A stretch of DNA of 21,208 nt from SZUA-592 sp041556555 (GCA_041556555.1 JBFFIE010000034.1:1-21208), one strand, 5' to 3'; positions 8,018 to 15,214 are shown, counted from the first letter of the stretch. Notes: generated by a model from the sequence alone, not told the origin. Translations and numbers: made by a program.

Positions 8018-8202
8018 GCTCCCTTCGTCTAGTGGCCCAGGACGTCGCCCTCTCACGGCGAAAACAGGGGGCGAACCGGGATAAGAAATTCATTCACTGG
8101 ATGAATTTTCCGGTGAGCGGCCAGTCAGGACGACTGGCCTGGCTTTCAAGTGAAGCAGGGATTGCGAAACGCAGAAAGCGAGTCCCCGCAGGGGCGAGAA
8201 CC
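8018..8202 (+). pseudogene. Interrupted, partial duplicate of tRNA-Glu
   Basis: Positions 8018-8070 are identical over 53 nt to the 5' part of the complete tRNA-Glu at 8222. The match covers the 5' acceptor strand, D-arm, anticodon arm with CTC, variable region and 5' strand of the T-stem. Identity stops at 8071, exactly at the T-stem/T-loop junction. About 108 nt of unrelated, hairpin-rich DNA follow. At 8179-8187 the 9-mer CGAGTCCCC recurs, which is the 3' side of the T-arm in the intact gene, followed by GCAGGGGCGAGAACCA, a poor echo of the normal 3' acceptor end. I read this as a tandem tRNA copy broken by an insertion in the T-loop and then decayed; the 3' match is short, so that part is inference. 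It should not give a functional tRNA. Confidence 0.75.
8086..8194 (+). repeat. Cluster of four short hairpins inside the broken tRNA copy
   Basis: Four inverted repeats follow one another: AAATTCAT/ATGAATTT (8086-8108, 7-nt loop), GGCCAGTC/GACTGGCC (8119-8139, perfect 8-bp stem, 5-nt loop), TGCG/CGCA around 8163-8173 with an AAA loop, and CCCC/GGGG around 8184-8194 with a GCA loop. None is followed by a T-run, so they do not look like Rho-independent terminators. They lie between two tRNA sequences, probably on the same precursor. They could be an inserted palindromic element or a structured spacer; I do not recognise a known family. Confidence 0.6.
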
Positions 8203-8221
8203 AATATATAATTTCAAACAT

Positions 8222-8297
8222 GCTCCCTTCGTCTAGTGGCCCAGGACGTCGCCCTCTCACGGCGAAAACAGGGGTTCGAGTCCCCTAGGGAGCGCCA
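8222..8297 (+). tRNA. tRNA-Glu (anticodon CTC)
   Basis: A complete 76-nt tRNA. The 7-bp acceptor stem is GCTCCCT/AGGGAGC, with discriminator G and encoded CCA. The D-arm (GTCT...AGGAC region) is typical of bacterial tRNA-Glu, the anticodon loop is CTCTCAC with CTC at 8256-8258, and the T-arm is AGGGG TTCGAGT CCCCT. The body closely resembles E. coli tRNA-Glu. The anticodon is CTC rather than the usual TTC, so it reads GAG only. A TTC isoacceptor must exist elsewhere to read GAA. No clear terminator follows; the downstream photolyase gene could be reached by read-through. Confidence 0.95.
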
Positions 8298-8418
8298 CAT
8301 CAGTCCTAATCTTTGAAGATGATTATCCGCGAGAAAAATGATTCTGAATCTTTTGATCTGGACACCTACCAGATTGTGCTGAAATTCCTTTTGAGCCCGC
8401 AATTACAGAAAGTGAATC

Positions 8419-8442
8419 GCCTGAGAGTTCTTGAGCTCAGGC
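8419..8442 (+). other. Inverted repeat before the photolyase gene
   Basis: GCCTGAG at 8419-8425 and CTCAGGC at 8436-8442 form a perfect 7-bp GC-rich stem with a 10-nt loop, ending 18 nt before the photolyase ATG. There is no T-tract after it. It might end tRNA transcription inefficiently, protect the 5' end of a processed mRNA, or limit ribosome access. The rest of 8298-8460 shows no gene. Confidence 0.45.
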
Positions 8443-8460
8443 AGGAAATCCGGCAGGTCC

Positions 8461-9999
8461 ATGCCTGAAGTTCGACATCTTTACCTGGTACTGGGTGACC
8501 AGTTAAACCACAGCAGCATTATCTGGGACAACTTTGATCCCGGAATGGATATGGTATGGATGGCCGAAGTCAGTCGTGAATCTGCCCAGGTCACTTCAAG
8601 CAATCAACGTACCATCCTGTTTCTATCCGCCATGCGGCATTTCGCTGCTGAATTGAAAAAGAAAAGCATAAGTGTCTGCTACTTCAAGCTCTCGGACAAG
8701 CATGAAAATTTTGAATCCGCACTGGATGCCGTGCAGAAAAAATTCAGAATTGATTCATTCAAATGTGTGCTGCCCGGCGATTACCGCGTATACGGTGAAC
8801 TGGAAAAATATTTTAAAAAGAAAAAACTGCAAATCGAATGGCTGGAGGACAACCATTTCATTACCAGGCCAGGCGAATTCAGAGAATGGATGCAATCACG
8901 CAAGCAGCCAAGAATGGAACACTGGTACCGCTATCTAAGGAAAGACCGGGATATCCTTATGGATAATAACAAACCAGAAGGAGGTAAGTGGAATTACGAC
9001 AAGGAGAACAGGAAGGCCTTTGGGAAAGCTGGCCCGGGAAAGCTGCCTGGCTGTATAAAATTCAAAGCAGATACAGTCACAAAATCAGTCATACAGGATG
9101 TAAAAAAATTTCTGCCAGGCCTGTACGGCAATATTGAAGATTTTCAATGGCCAGTCACTCGTAAAGACGCACTGAGGGAGTTAAGTGATTTTATCAATCA
9201 TCGACTGGCCGGCTTCGGCGATTACCAGGACGCCATGTGGACGGGAGAATACCGGCTTTATCACTCCCGTATTTCATCCAGTCTCAACCTGAAGTTACTC
9301 GACCCCATGGAGGTCATAAATTCTGCTATTAATGCCTATCAAAAAAAACGGGTGTCGCTGAATGCGGTGGAAGGTTTTATCCGGCAGATTCTCGGCTGGC
9401 GTGAATACATTCGTGGACTCTACTGGCATTATCGCGATAAATGGCTAGCAACAAATCATCTGGGTGCCAAAAGATCTCTGCCGGACTTCTACTGGTCAGG
9501 TCAGACAAACATGGTTTGTATGAAAGAATGTCTACGACAAGTCATCGATACCGGTTACGGCCATCACATACAAAGACTGATGGTGACTGGATTGTTTTCT
9601 TTGCTGTATGGGGTAAAACCGGAGGAAATCCATGAATGGTATCTGGCCATGTATACTGATGCCGTAGCGTGGGTAGAAGTACCTAATACACTGGGAATGA
9701 GCCAATACTCGGATGGCGGGTTGGTTGGTTCCAAACCTTATATCGCTAGCGGTGCCTATATCAATCGCATGTCAAACTATTGTTCAAACTGCCGCTATCA
9801 ACCTGGAAAGGCAAGCGGTGAGGAAGCATGCCCTTTTACAACACTTTTCTGGAAGTTTGTTGAGCATCACCAGACCCTGCTTGCGAACAACTCTCGACTG
9901 GCCATGCAGGTTCGTAACTGGAACAATAAAGACACCTCTGAGCAAAAGGCAATCCTGGAAAGAACAACCTGGTTACTGGAAAATATCGAATCATTGTAA
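8461..9999 (+). CDS. Iron-sulfur (6-4)-type photolyase / cryptochrome-photolyase-related protein
   Basis: A 512-residue member of the prokaryotic FeS-BCP group (deoxyribodipyrimidine photolyase-related proteins). The N-terminal antenna-type domain begins HLYLVLGDQLN. The C-terminal FAD-binding helical domain contains GWREYIRGLYWHY, GYGHHIQRLMVTGLF and WVEVPNTLGMSQYSDGG. Four cysteines, C353, C441, C444 and C457, have the same spacing (88, 3, 13) as the [4Fe-4S] ligands C350, C438, C441 and C454 of Agrobacterium PhrB, as I recall them. By analogy it uses light to repair (6-4) photoproducts and probably carries a lumazine antenna. The frame is open from a TTG at 8431, but I chose the ATG at 8461 because homologous sequence begins there. 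It is coupled to the next gene by TAATG. Confidence 0.93.
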   Translation: MPEVRHLYLVLGDQLNHSSIIWDNFDPGMDMVWMAEVSRESAQVTSSNQRTILFLSAMRHFAAELKKKSISVCYFKLSDKHENFESALDAVQKKFRIDSFKCVLPGDYRVYGELEKYFKKKKLQIEWLEDNHFITRPGEFREWMQSRKQPRMEHWYRYLRKDRDILMDNNKPEGGKWNYDKENRKAFGKAGPGKLPGCIKFKADTVTKSVIQDVKKFLPGLYGNIEDFQWPVTRKDALRELSDFINHRLAGFGDYQDAMWTGEYRLYHSRISSSLNLKLLDPMEVINSAINAYQKKRVSLNAVEGFIRQILGWREYIRGLYWHYRDKWLATNHLGAKRSLPDFYWSGQTNMVCMKECLRQVIDTGYGHHIQRLMVTGLFSLLYGVKPEEIHEWYLAMYTDAVAWVEVPNTLGMSQYSDGGLVGSKPYIASGAYINRMSNYCSNCRYQPGKASGEEACPFTTLFWKFVEHHQTLLANNSRLAMQVRNWNNKDTSEQKAILERTTWLLENIESL

Positions 10000-10514
10000 T
10001 GAAAAATCCAATCATTATATTCCTCACTGTTTTTTTATTTGGCTGTATATCCACACCTGAGGGTGTGGAACCCGTAACCGACTTTGACATCAGCCGTTAT
10101 CTTGGTACCTGGTATGAAATTGCCAGGCTGGATCACAGCTTCGAACGGGGCCTGATGGAAGTCACAGCTGACTATTCATTTAGGAAAGACGGTGGCATCA
10201 AGGTAGTGAACCGCGGAAAGAATATTCAGAGCGGTGAGTGGGAAGAAGCTGTCGGCAAGGCCTATTTCACGGATGATAAAGATATTGGCAAACTGAAAGT
10301 CTCTTTTTTCGGACCGTTTTACGGTGCCTATAATATTGCCTGGCTGGAAAAGGATTACAGCATGGCGCTGATTGTTGGACCTACATTGGGATATGCATGG
10401 TTGCTTTCACGAACCAGGGAGCCAGATGCCGATCTCTGTAACCGCTATTTCACTGAGGCGGACAGGCTCGGTATCCCCAGAGAAGATTGGATAATGGTCA
10501 GAACTTGTCGCTGA
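9999..10514 (+). CDS. blc: Outer-membrane lipocalin lipoprotein (Blc family)
   Basis: A 171-residue bacterial lipocalin. The N-terminus is a lipoprotein signal with lipobox LFGC, so Cys16 is the likely lipidated residue; the next residue is Ile, not Asp, which favours transfer to the outer membrane. The lipocalin signature DISRYLGTWYEIARLD follows at about 30-45, and the C-terminal part (YAWLLSRTREPD) matches Blc. Family knowledge: Blc binds fatty acids or lysophospholipids and is linked to membrane maintenance under stress. Its ATG shares one base with the photolyase stop codon, so it is translated from the same message. Lipocalin genes also accompany photolyase genes in photo-oxidative stress operons of other proteobacteria, which fits a light or oxidative stress role here. 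Confidence 0.93.
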   Translation: MKNPIIIFLTVFLFGCISTPEGVEPVTDFDISRYLGTWYEIARLDHSFERGLMEVTADYSFRKDGGIKVVNRGKNIQSGEWEEAVGKAYFTDDKDIGKLKVSFFGPFYGAYNIAWLEKDYSMALIVGPTLGYAWLLSRTREPDADLCNRYFTEADRLGIPREDWIMVRTCR

Positions 10515-10543
10515 TTGCGAGATAGATCCCGGCTATCAAACCC

Positions 10544-10999
10544 ATGTCTCGTTCCTGTTCCCTGCTTCGCCGATTATTGATTATTCTGTACGACTCCATG
10601 TTGTTAGTTTCTATTTATTTCCTGTTGACATTGGCATTGCTGCCTATAACAAAAGGACAGGCAATATCCAGCGGTAATATATTTTATGTTATTTATCTAT
10701 TGTCGATTGCCTATGTTTATTTTGGCTGGCAATGGACACATGGCGGCCAGACACTGGGAATGCGCACCTGGAAAGTCAAACTGATCAGTGATAGCAGAAA
10801 TTCAATTGGCTGGAAAAAGGCAACCATCCGCTTCGGCCTTTCCATACTCTCCTGGTTATTACTGGGTGGTGGATTTTTATGGGCCCTTTTCAATAAAGAC
10901 CATAAAACATTGCATGATCGATTATCGGCTACAAGACTCATCAGGACTGACAGGCAAGACAACCTGCCTACGCTGAACGACGCATCATATAAAAAGTAA
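10544..10999 (+). CDS. RDD-family inner-membrane protein
   Basis: A 151-residue membrane protein of the RDD family (two conserved Arg/Asp motifs). The N-terminal RRLLIILYDSMLLVSIYFLLTLALL supplies the first helix with the R..D pair. A second helix lies around residues 46-64, then GGQTLGMRTWKVKLI, the diagnostic loop, a third helix (LSILSWLLLGGGFLWAL), and finally HKTLHDRLSATRLI. The function is not established for most RDD proteins; a few are cation antiporters. It starts 29 nt after the lipocalin gene, so it could be in the same transcript, but RDD genes also commonly sit convergent to lptG in gammaproteobacteria. Its last 32 nt overlap the 3' end of lptG on the opposite strand. Confidence 0.88.
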   Translation: MSRSCSLLRRLLIILYDSMLLVSIYFLLTLALLPITKGQAISSGNIFYVIYLLSIAYVYFGWQWTHGGQTLGMRTWKVKLISDSRNSIGWKKATIRFGLSILSWLLLGGGFLWALFNKDHKTLHDRLSATRLIRTDRQDNLPTLNDASYKK

Positions 11000-12032
11000 T
11001 TGCAAGCACAACCAGTGTAGGCACCGTTGCACTTACAATTGAATTGATTGAATAGACCACACCCATCTGGGCAGCGATCTGGTTAAATAAATGAAAGGCA
11101 ATACCAATCAGACTGCCCATCAAGACACGTTGACTGACAGAGATAGAGCGCGAATCGCTTTTTACCAGTGGCAAGGCCAGCAGTATCAGTGCAATGATAG
11201 TTACCGGCTGGATTAGTTTCGACCAGAGTGCCTGCTGATACTGCAGGCTGTTCTGGCTGTTACTTTTCAGATATTCAATATAACGGTAAAGCTCCAGCAA
11301 GGTCAGGTATTGTGGCCGGATAGTAACCAGGTTAATCAACTCCGGGTTAAGTAACGCATCCCAGCTTTCTGTTTTCTGAACCTCCTGCGTAACACCGGTT
11401 CGTGTCAAATAGGACTTTTCAATGTTTTCCAGCTGCCATCGGTCTTCAATATACTCGGCTCTCTGTGCATAGGTACTGCTCTTCAGGTTGTTATTGCTGT
11501 CAAATTCGTAGACGTATATATCCTCAATTCGGTTGCCGGGGAGAATTTTTCTGATGTTAATAAAATTATCACCATCCCTGGACCAGAAGCCGTTACGGGT
11601 TTTCAGGGTAATCTGTTCTGACATGGCAATCGCGCGTAATTGCTGGGCTGTCTGCTCGGAAACCGGGGCGACAAATTCACCGACCAGCACAGCAGCCAGC
11701 ACAATCAGTAGTCCGCCCTTTGTCAGTGACCAGGCCAGCCGCACGAGTGATACACCCGAGGTACGCAGGATGACCAGTTCACTGTTATGCGAAAGAATAC
11801 CCAGTGTGGCCATCGCCCCGATTACGGCTGCGATGGGGAAAAGTTCATAGGCAACTCGTGGAAGCACCAGTAACACATATTGTATCGCTGTGATGGTAGT
11901 GTAGTTGCCCCTGCCGGTATCACCGAGTTCGTCTATCAGGGTCAGGAAGGCGGTGATGGCCAGAAAAGTAACCATAGCGACGGTGGCGGCCTTGATCAGG
12001 GTAACCATGATGTAACGATCAATGATCTTCAT
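10968..12032 (-). CDS. lptG: LPS export ABC transporter permease LptG
   Basis: LptG is one of the two permeases of the LptB2FG complex, which extracts lipopolysaccharide from the inner membrane and feeds it to the LptC-LptA-LptD bridge. Starting at the ATG at 12032 (MKIIDRYIMVTLIKA) the protein has 354 residues. It has three N-terminal transmembrane helices, the PRVAYELFPIAAVIGAMATLG segment with the coupling region HNSELVILRTSGVS, a periplasmic beta-jellyroll domain in the middle, and three C-terminal helices. The frame is open 39 residues further upstream, but that part overlaps lptF. The start overlaps the lptF stop by 4 nt (ATGA), showing coupling. Its 3' end runs 32 nt into the convergent RDD gene. 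Confidence 0.96.
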   Translation of the reverse strand: MKIIDRYIMVTLIKAATVAMVTFLAITAFLTLIDELGDTGRGNYTTITAIQYVLLVLPRVAYELFPIAAVIGAMATLGILSHNSELVILRTSGVSLVRLAWSLTKGGLLIVLAAVLVGEFVAPVSEQTAQQLRAIAMSEQITLKTRNGFWSRDGDNFINIRKILPGNRIEDIYVYEFDSNNNLKSSTYAQRAEYIEDRWQLENIEKSYLTRTGVTQEVQKTESWDALLNPELINLVTIRPQYLTLLELYRYIEYLKSNSQNSLQYQQALWSKLIQPVTIIALILLALPLVKSDSRSISVSQRVLMGSLIGIAFHLFNQIAAQMGVVYSINSIVSATVPTLVVLAITFYMMRRSA

Positions 12033-13129
12033 GGCTTCATAGTCCGTGACCCGAACAATCCCTGTTTGAATTTCATGACCCTTGGGTAATGGTAGATCAG
12101 TAATAGAATTATGATCAGTAATGCATGTACCCACCAGAGACCTATCCATGGCGTCAGGTGCTCGCGTTCAACCAGGCTCTTGGAAATTCCCAGCAGGTTG
12201 TTGTAGAGAAAATAAATCAGGATCGCGAGGATAACCAGGGTAAACTTCTTTTGTCCGAAAGGATATTGGTTCAGCAATACCGCGAGCAGTCCAAGTAATA
12301 TACAAATGAATAACGCAGAAAGCCGCCACTGAAATTCTGCCTGATGTCTTGGTAAAGGTGATAACATCAAGGTTGCGGTTGGCATTGCTTCAGTACTTCT
12401 GAAAATCATGTCCCGGGCTCCTTCCTGGATCAATACTCCGTATTTTTCATAATCCGTGATCTGAAATTCCAGCGATCCCGGTTCTCCAACGTAACGTGTG
12501 CCGTTATCAAAAACGATATATCGACTACCATGTTCCGGATCAATTTCAAATCTCGCCGAATCAGAACGCAATACACTATTGCGATCGTTGTACTTCAATT
12601 GCAAAAACACATTCTCCATGGCCTGCTTGTCGTCTGAGAGTTTCTCCACATAAACCACCCCATTCCCCTTGTCCAGCTCCTTGAACTTGCCTGAAATGAT
12701 CCCGGTGATGTTTGCCGTGTTCCAGGCCTCGTTTTTCAACTCATCTATCCTGTGCTTGGCCCAGGGAGCGACAAAAAAAGCAACGGCTGAAACCAGAATA
12801 CAAAACAGCAGGCTGTATATACTGGTAATAACCAGCAGCCGTTTCTTGCCGATACCAGCGGCTGACATAATGACCAGTTCGTTGTCCTGATTAAGTCTGG
12901 AGAAGGCAAGTAAGACGGCAAGGAACATGACCGCAGGAAGCATTTCCGTCTGCATGGAAACCAGCTTGAGCGACAGCATTTTCATGACAAACTCGACAGG
13001 TATTTTGCCGGCGGCTGCATCTGCCAGATAATCCACGAACTTTTCTGTCGAAAAAACCAGGATCAATATGGCTGCAATCCAGAAGAGGCGTTGCGTGATT
13101 TCCCAAAAAATATAACGCTCAATGATCAA
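12029..13129 (-). CDS. lptF: LPS export ABC transporter permease LptF
   Basis: LptF is the partner permease of LptG in the LptB2FG lipopolysaccharide exporter. The 366 residues show the same six-helix plan with a central periplasmic domain. MIIERYIFWEITQRLFW at the N-terminus and SRLNQDNELVIMSAAGIGKKRL, the ATPase-coupling region, are characteristic. The start codon is TTG at 13129: no in-frame ATG fits, and homologues begin at precisely this residue. An AAAGGCG stretch about 9 nt upstream can serve as ribosome-binding site. A rare start codon may keep LptF expression low, which is inference. It is divergent from pepA across a 133-nt gap, the same layout as in E. coli. Confidence 0.95.
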   Translation of the reverse strand: MIIERYIFWEITQRLFWIAAILILVFSTEKFVDYLADAAAGKIPVEFVMKMLSLKLVSMQTEMLPAVMFLAVLLAFSRLNQDNELVIMSAAGIGKKRLLVITSIYSLLFCILVSAVAFFVAPWAKHRIDELKNEAWNTANITGIISGKFKELDKGNGVVYVEKLSDDKQAMENVFLQLKYNDRNSVLRSDSARFEIDPEHGSRYIVFDNGTRYVGEPGSLEFQITDYEKYGVLIQEGARDMIFRSTEAMPTATLMLSPLPRHQAEFQWRLSALFICILLGLLAVLLNQYPFGQKKFTLVILAILIYFLYNNLLGISKSLVEREHLTPWIGLWWVHALLIIILLLIYHYPRVMKFKQGLFGSRTMKP

Positions 13130-13262
13130 ATTTTTCGCCTTTGCGTGTCTTCCGTTAAATGAATAAACTTGAGAAAAATAGCAAATACTGGCTTATCCAG
13201 CCATTAAAACCGGAAAATCACAAGAAATCAGGGAAAATTATATTCAAATCAATGAGGTATGT
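13130..13262. promoter_or_regulatory. Divergent promoter region of lptFG and pepA
   Basis: This AT-rich 133-nt gap must carry promoters for both strands. On the minus strand there is a perfect TATAAT (reverse complement of 13239-13244 and neighbours), with only a weak -35 reaching into the pepA start. On the plus strand I see TTGAGA at 13169-13174 without a good -10 at the right spacing. A GAGG (13253-13256) lies about 6 nt before the pepA ATG as ribosome-binding site. Confidence 0.4.
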
Positions 13263-14753
13263 ATGGAATTTCTAATAAAAAGCGGTAACGCGGAAAAACA
13301 GCGCACAGCTTGCCTGGTTGTGGGTGTCTTTGAATCAAGAAAATTATCACCGGCAGCCAAGGCCATCGACAAAATCAGCGACAAGTTCATCTCCAGTACT
13401 ATTCGCCGCGGTGATATCGAAGGCAAAACCGGTCAATCGCTTTTGCTCTATAACGTCCCCGGTTTACTGGCAGATCGTTTACTGTTGATTGGTTGCGGCA
13501 AGGAAAGGGAAATCAACGACAACCAGTACCGCAATATTATTTCCAATGCAATCAACCAGCTCATCAATACCGGGGCAACTGAGGCAGTAAATTACCTGCC
13601 GGAAATCAACGTCAAGAATCGTGATTATTACTGGAAAATCCGCCAGGCCGTTCAAACCATTGAGTTTAACCTCTACGAGTTCAACGAGTTCAAAACCAAA
13701 AACAAGGCCAGCCGTAAAAAACTCAAGAAGCTGATACTGGCTGCACCGACCCGGAAAGAACTGAATTCAGGTGAAAGGGCCCTGCAACACGCTGTAGGAA
13801 TCAGTAAGGGCATGAAGCTCACCCGGGATCTCGCCAACCGTCCGGCCAATGTTTGTACTCCGACGCACCTGGCCAACCAGGCAAAAGAACTGGGAAAGAC
13901 CTACAAGTCCATCAAGGTCAAGATCATGAACGAAGAGGAAATGGCCAAGCTCAACATGAATACCCTCCTCTCCGTGGCGAGGGGCAGTCGCGAACCCGCC
14001 AAGCTCATCACCATGGAATACAAGGGTGGCAAGGCCGGCAGTAAGCCCTATGTACTGGTCGGCAAAGGCGTGACCTTTGATACCGGCGGCATTTCCATCA
14101 AGCCGGCTGCAGCCATGGATGAAATGAAGTTTGACATGTGTGGCGCCGCCAGCGTTTTTGGCACCCTGGTCGCGGCTGCCGAAATAGGTCTGCCTATCAA
14201 TATCACCGGCGTGGTGCCCGCAACGGAGAACATGCCAGGCGGTCGGGCCACCAAACCGGGCGACATTATCAAGAGCATGTCCGGACAGACGGTGGAAATC
14301 CTGAATACCGATGCCGAGGGTCGCCTGATTCTCTGTGATGCACTCACCTATTCAGAACGATTCAACCCGGCCACGGTGATCGATATTGCCACGTTGACTG
14401 GCGCCTGTATTGTGGCGCTTGGCAGCCATGCCTCCGGCCTGATGAGCAACCATAATCCATTGGCAAAAGATCTTCTGAATGCCGGAGAAACGACTGGTGA
14501 CCGGGCCTGGCAATTGCCCATCTGGGACGATTACGACAAGCTAATCAACAGCCCGTTCGCGGACATGCAGAATATCGGCGGTCGCGAGGCCGGTACGATT
14601 ACAGCGGCCTGCTTTCTGGGCCGATTTACCAAGAAATTCCACTGGGCCCATCTCGATATTGCCGGCACGGCCTGGCTTACTGGGAACAAGAAAGGGGCGA
14701 CCGGGCGACCGGTGCCCCTGCTGGTACAATACCTGCTGGATAAAAGTAAATAG
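13263..14753 (+). CDS. pepA: Leucyl aminopeptidase (M17 family, PepA)
   Basis: A 496-residue M17 metallo-aminopeptidase that removes N-terminal residues from peptides and works as a hexamer with two metal ions in the active site. The catalytic C-terminal domain has GKGVTFDTGG (K268 and D273, the metal/catalytic pair), MDEMKFDMCGA, and the family signature NTDAEGRL at 348-355 with metal-binding D350 and E352 and catalytic R354. The N-terminal domain of about 170 residues is typical of PepA. In E. coli, PepA also binds DNA (XerCD recombination at cer, carAB control); whether that applies here is unknown. It heads a pepA-holC-(acidic protein)-valS run, as in E. coli except for the additional small gene. 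Confidence 0.97.
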   Translation: MEFLIKSGNAEKQRTACLVVGVFESRKLSPAAKAIDKISDKFISSTIRRGDIEGKTGQSLLLYNVPGLLADRLLLIGCGKEREINDNQYRNIISNAINQLINTGATEAVNYLPEINVKNRDYYWKIRQAVQTIEFNLYEFNEFKTKNKASRKKLKKLILAAPTRKELNSGERALQHAVGISKGMKLTRDLANRPANVCTPTHLANQAKELGKTYKSIKVKIMNEEEMAKLNMNTLLSVARGSREPAKLITMEYKGGKAGSKPYVLVGKGVTFDTGGISIKPAAAMDEMKFDMCGAASVFGTLVAAAEIGLPINITGVVPATENMPGGRATKPGDIIKSMSGQTVEILNTDAEGRLILCDALTYSERFNPATVIDIATLTGACIVALGSHASGLMSNHNPLAKDLLNAGETTGDRAWQLPIWDDYDKLINSPFADMQNIGGREAGTITAACFLGRFTKKFHWAHLDIAGTAWLTGNKKGATGRPVPLLVQYLLDKSK

Positions 14754-14770
14754 TTAGATTTTGTTGACCC

Positions 14771-15214
14771 ATGCCAAGAGTTGATTTTTACGTCCTGCCA
14801 CCTGCTGCTACGGCTGACCAGTTCGCCTGCGTCATGGCACAAAAGGCCTGGCAACAGGGACATTCTGTTTACCTGCAAGCCACATCCAGTGAGCAGGCAG
14901 CAAGGATGGATGATCTGCTCTGGACATTCCGCGACATCAGCTTTCTGCCACATCAACGGGCAGACGAACAGGTATCGGCTGACATTGCAGTAACCATTGG
15001 TTGGGAACAGGACCATGCCGGACAACAGGACGTCCTGATTAATCTCTCTGACACAATCCCCCGACAGGCAGAAAACTTTTCCAGGATTGTTGAGATTGTC
15101 AGCGGCGATGAAACAGAACGTGAGATTGCCCGTCAACGTTACCGGGACTATCGGCAGCGGGGCTGTGAATTGCATAATCATACGATAGGCTCAGAGAATG
15201 ACTACGCCCCCTAA
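14771..15214 (+). CDS. holC: DNA polymerase III chi subunit
   Basis: HolC (chi) is part of the clamp-loader complex; it binds psi (HolD) and the C-terminal tail of SSB. The protein has 147 residues, the same length as E. coli chi. Family features are the start PRVDFYVLP, the Rossmann-like fold with KAWQQGHSVYLQA, DDLLWTFRDISFLPHQ (the SSB-binding side in E. coli) and the C-terminal RYRDYRQRGCEL. Its place directly between pepA and the valS region is the classical one. Its last 17 nt overlap the next gene in another frame. Confidence 0.92.
   Translation: MPRVDFYVLPPAATADQFACVMAQKAWQQGHSVYLQATSSEQAARMDDLLWTFRDISFLPHQRADEQVSADIAVTIGWEQDHAGQQDVLINLSDTIPRQAENFSRIVEIVSGDETEREIARQRYRDYRQRGCELHNHTIGSENDYAP

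Noticed and set aside
8018..8093. A second functional tRNA-Glu at the first copy
   Set aside because: After 8070 there is no T-loop, no T-stem 3' strand at the right distance and no AGGGAGC to pair with the 5' acceptor strand, so a cloverleaf cannot close.
8086..8194. CRISPR-like repeats or a terminator array in the tRNA insert
   Set aside because: The hairpins differ in sequence and spacing, there are no equal spacers or cas genes, and no T-runs follow the stems.
8214..8402. Short minus-strand ORF across the tRNA
   Set aside because: It reads through the antisense of the tRNA-Glu gene and yields the arginine-rich peptides commonly seen as false ORFs over tRNAs.
12033..12149. Longer lptG start
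   Set aside because: The extra 39 codons overlap lptF in another frame. The ATG at 12032 forms the usual ATGA junction and matches the LptG N-terminus.
14531..15181. 216-codon open frame on the minus strand
   Set aside because: It is antisense to the end of pepA and to holC and has no family resemblance; the plus-strand genes explain the region.
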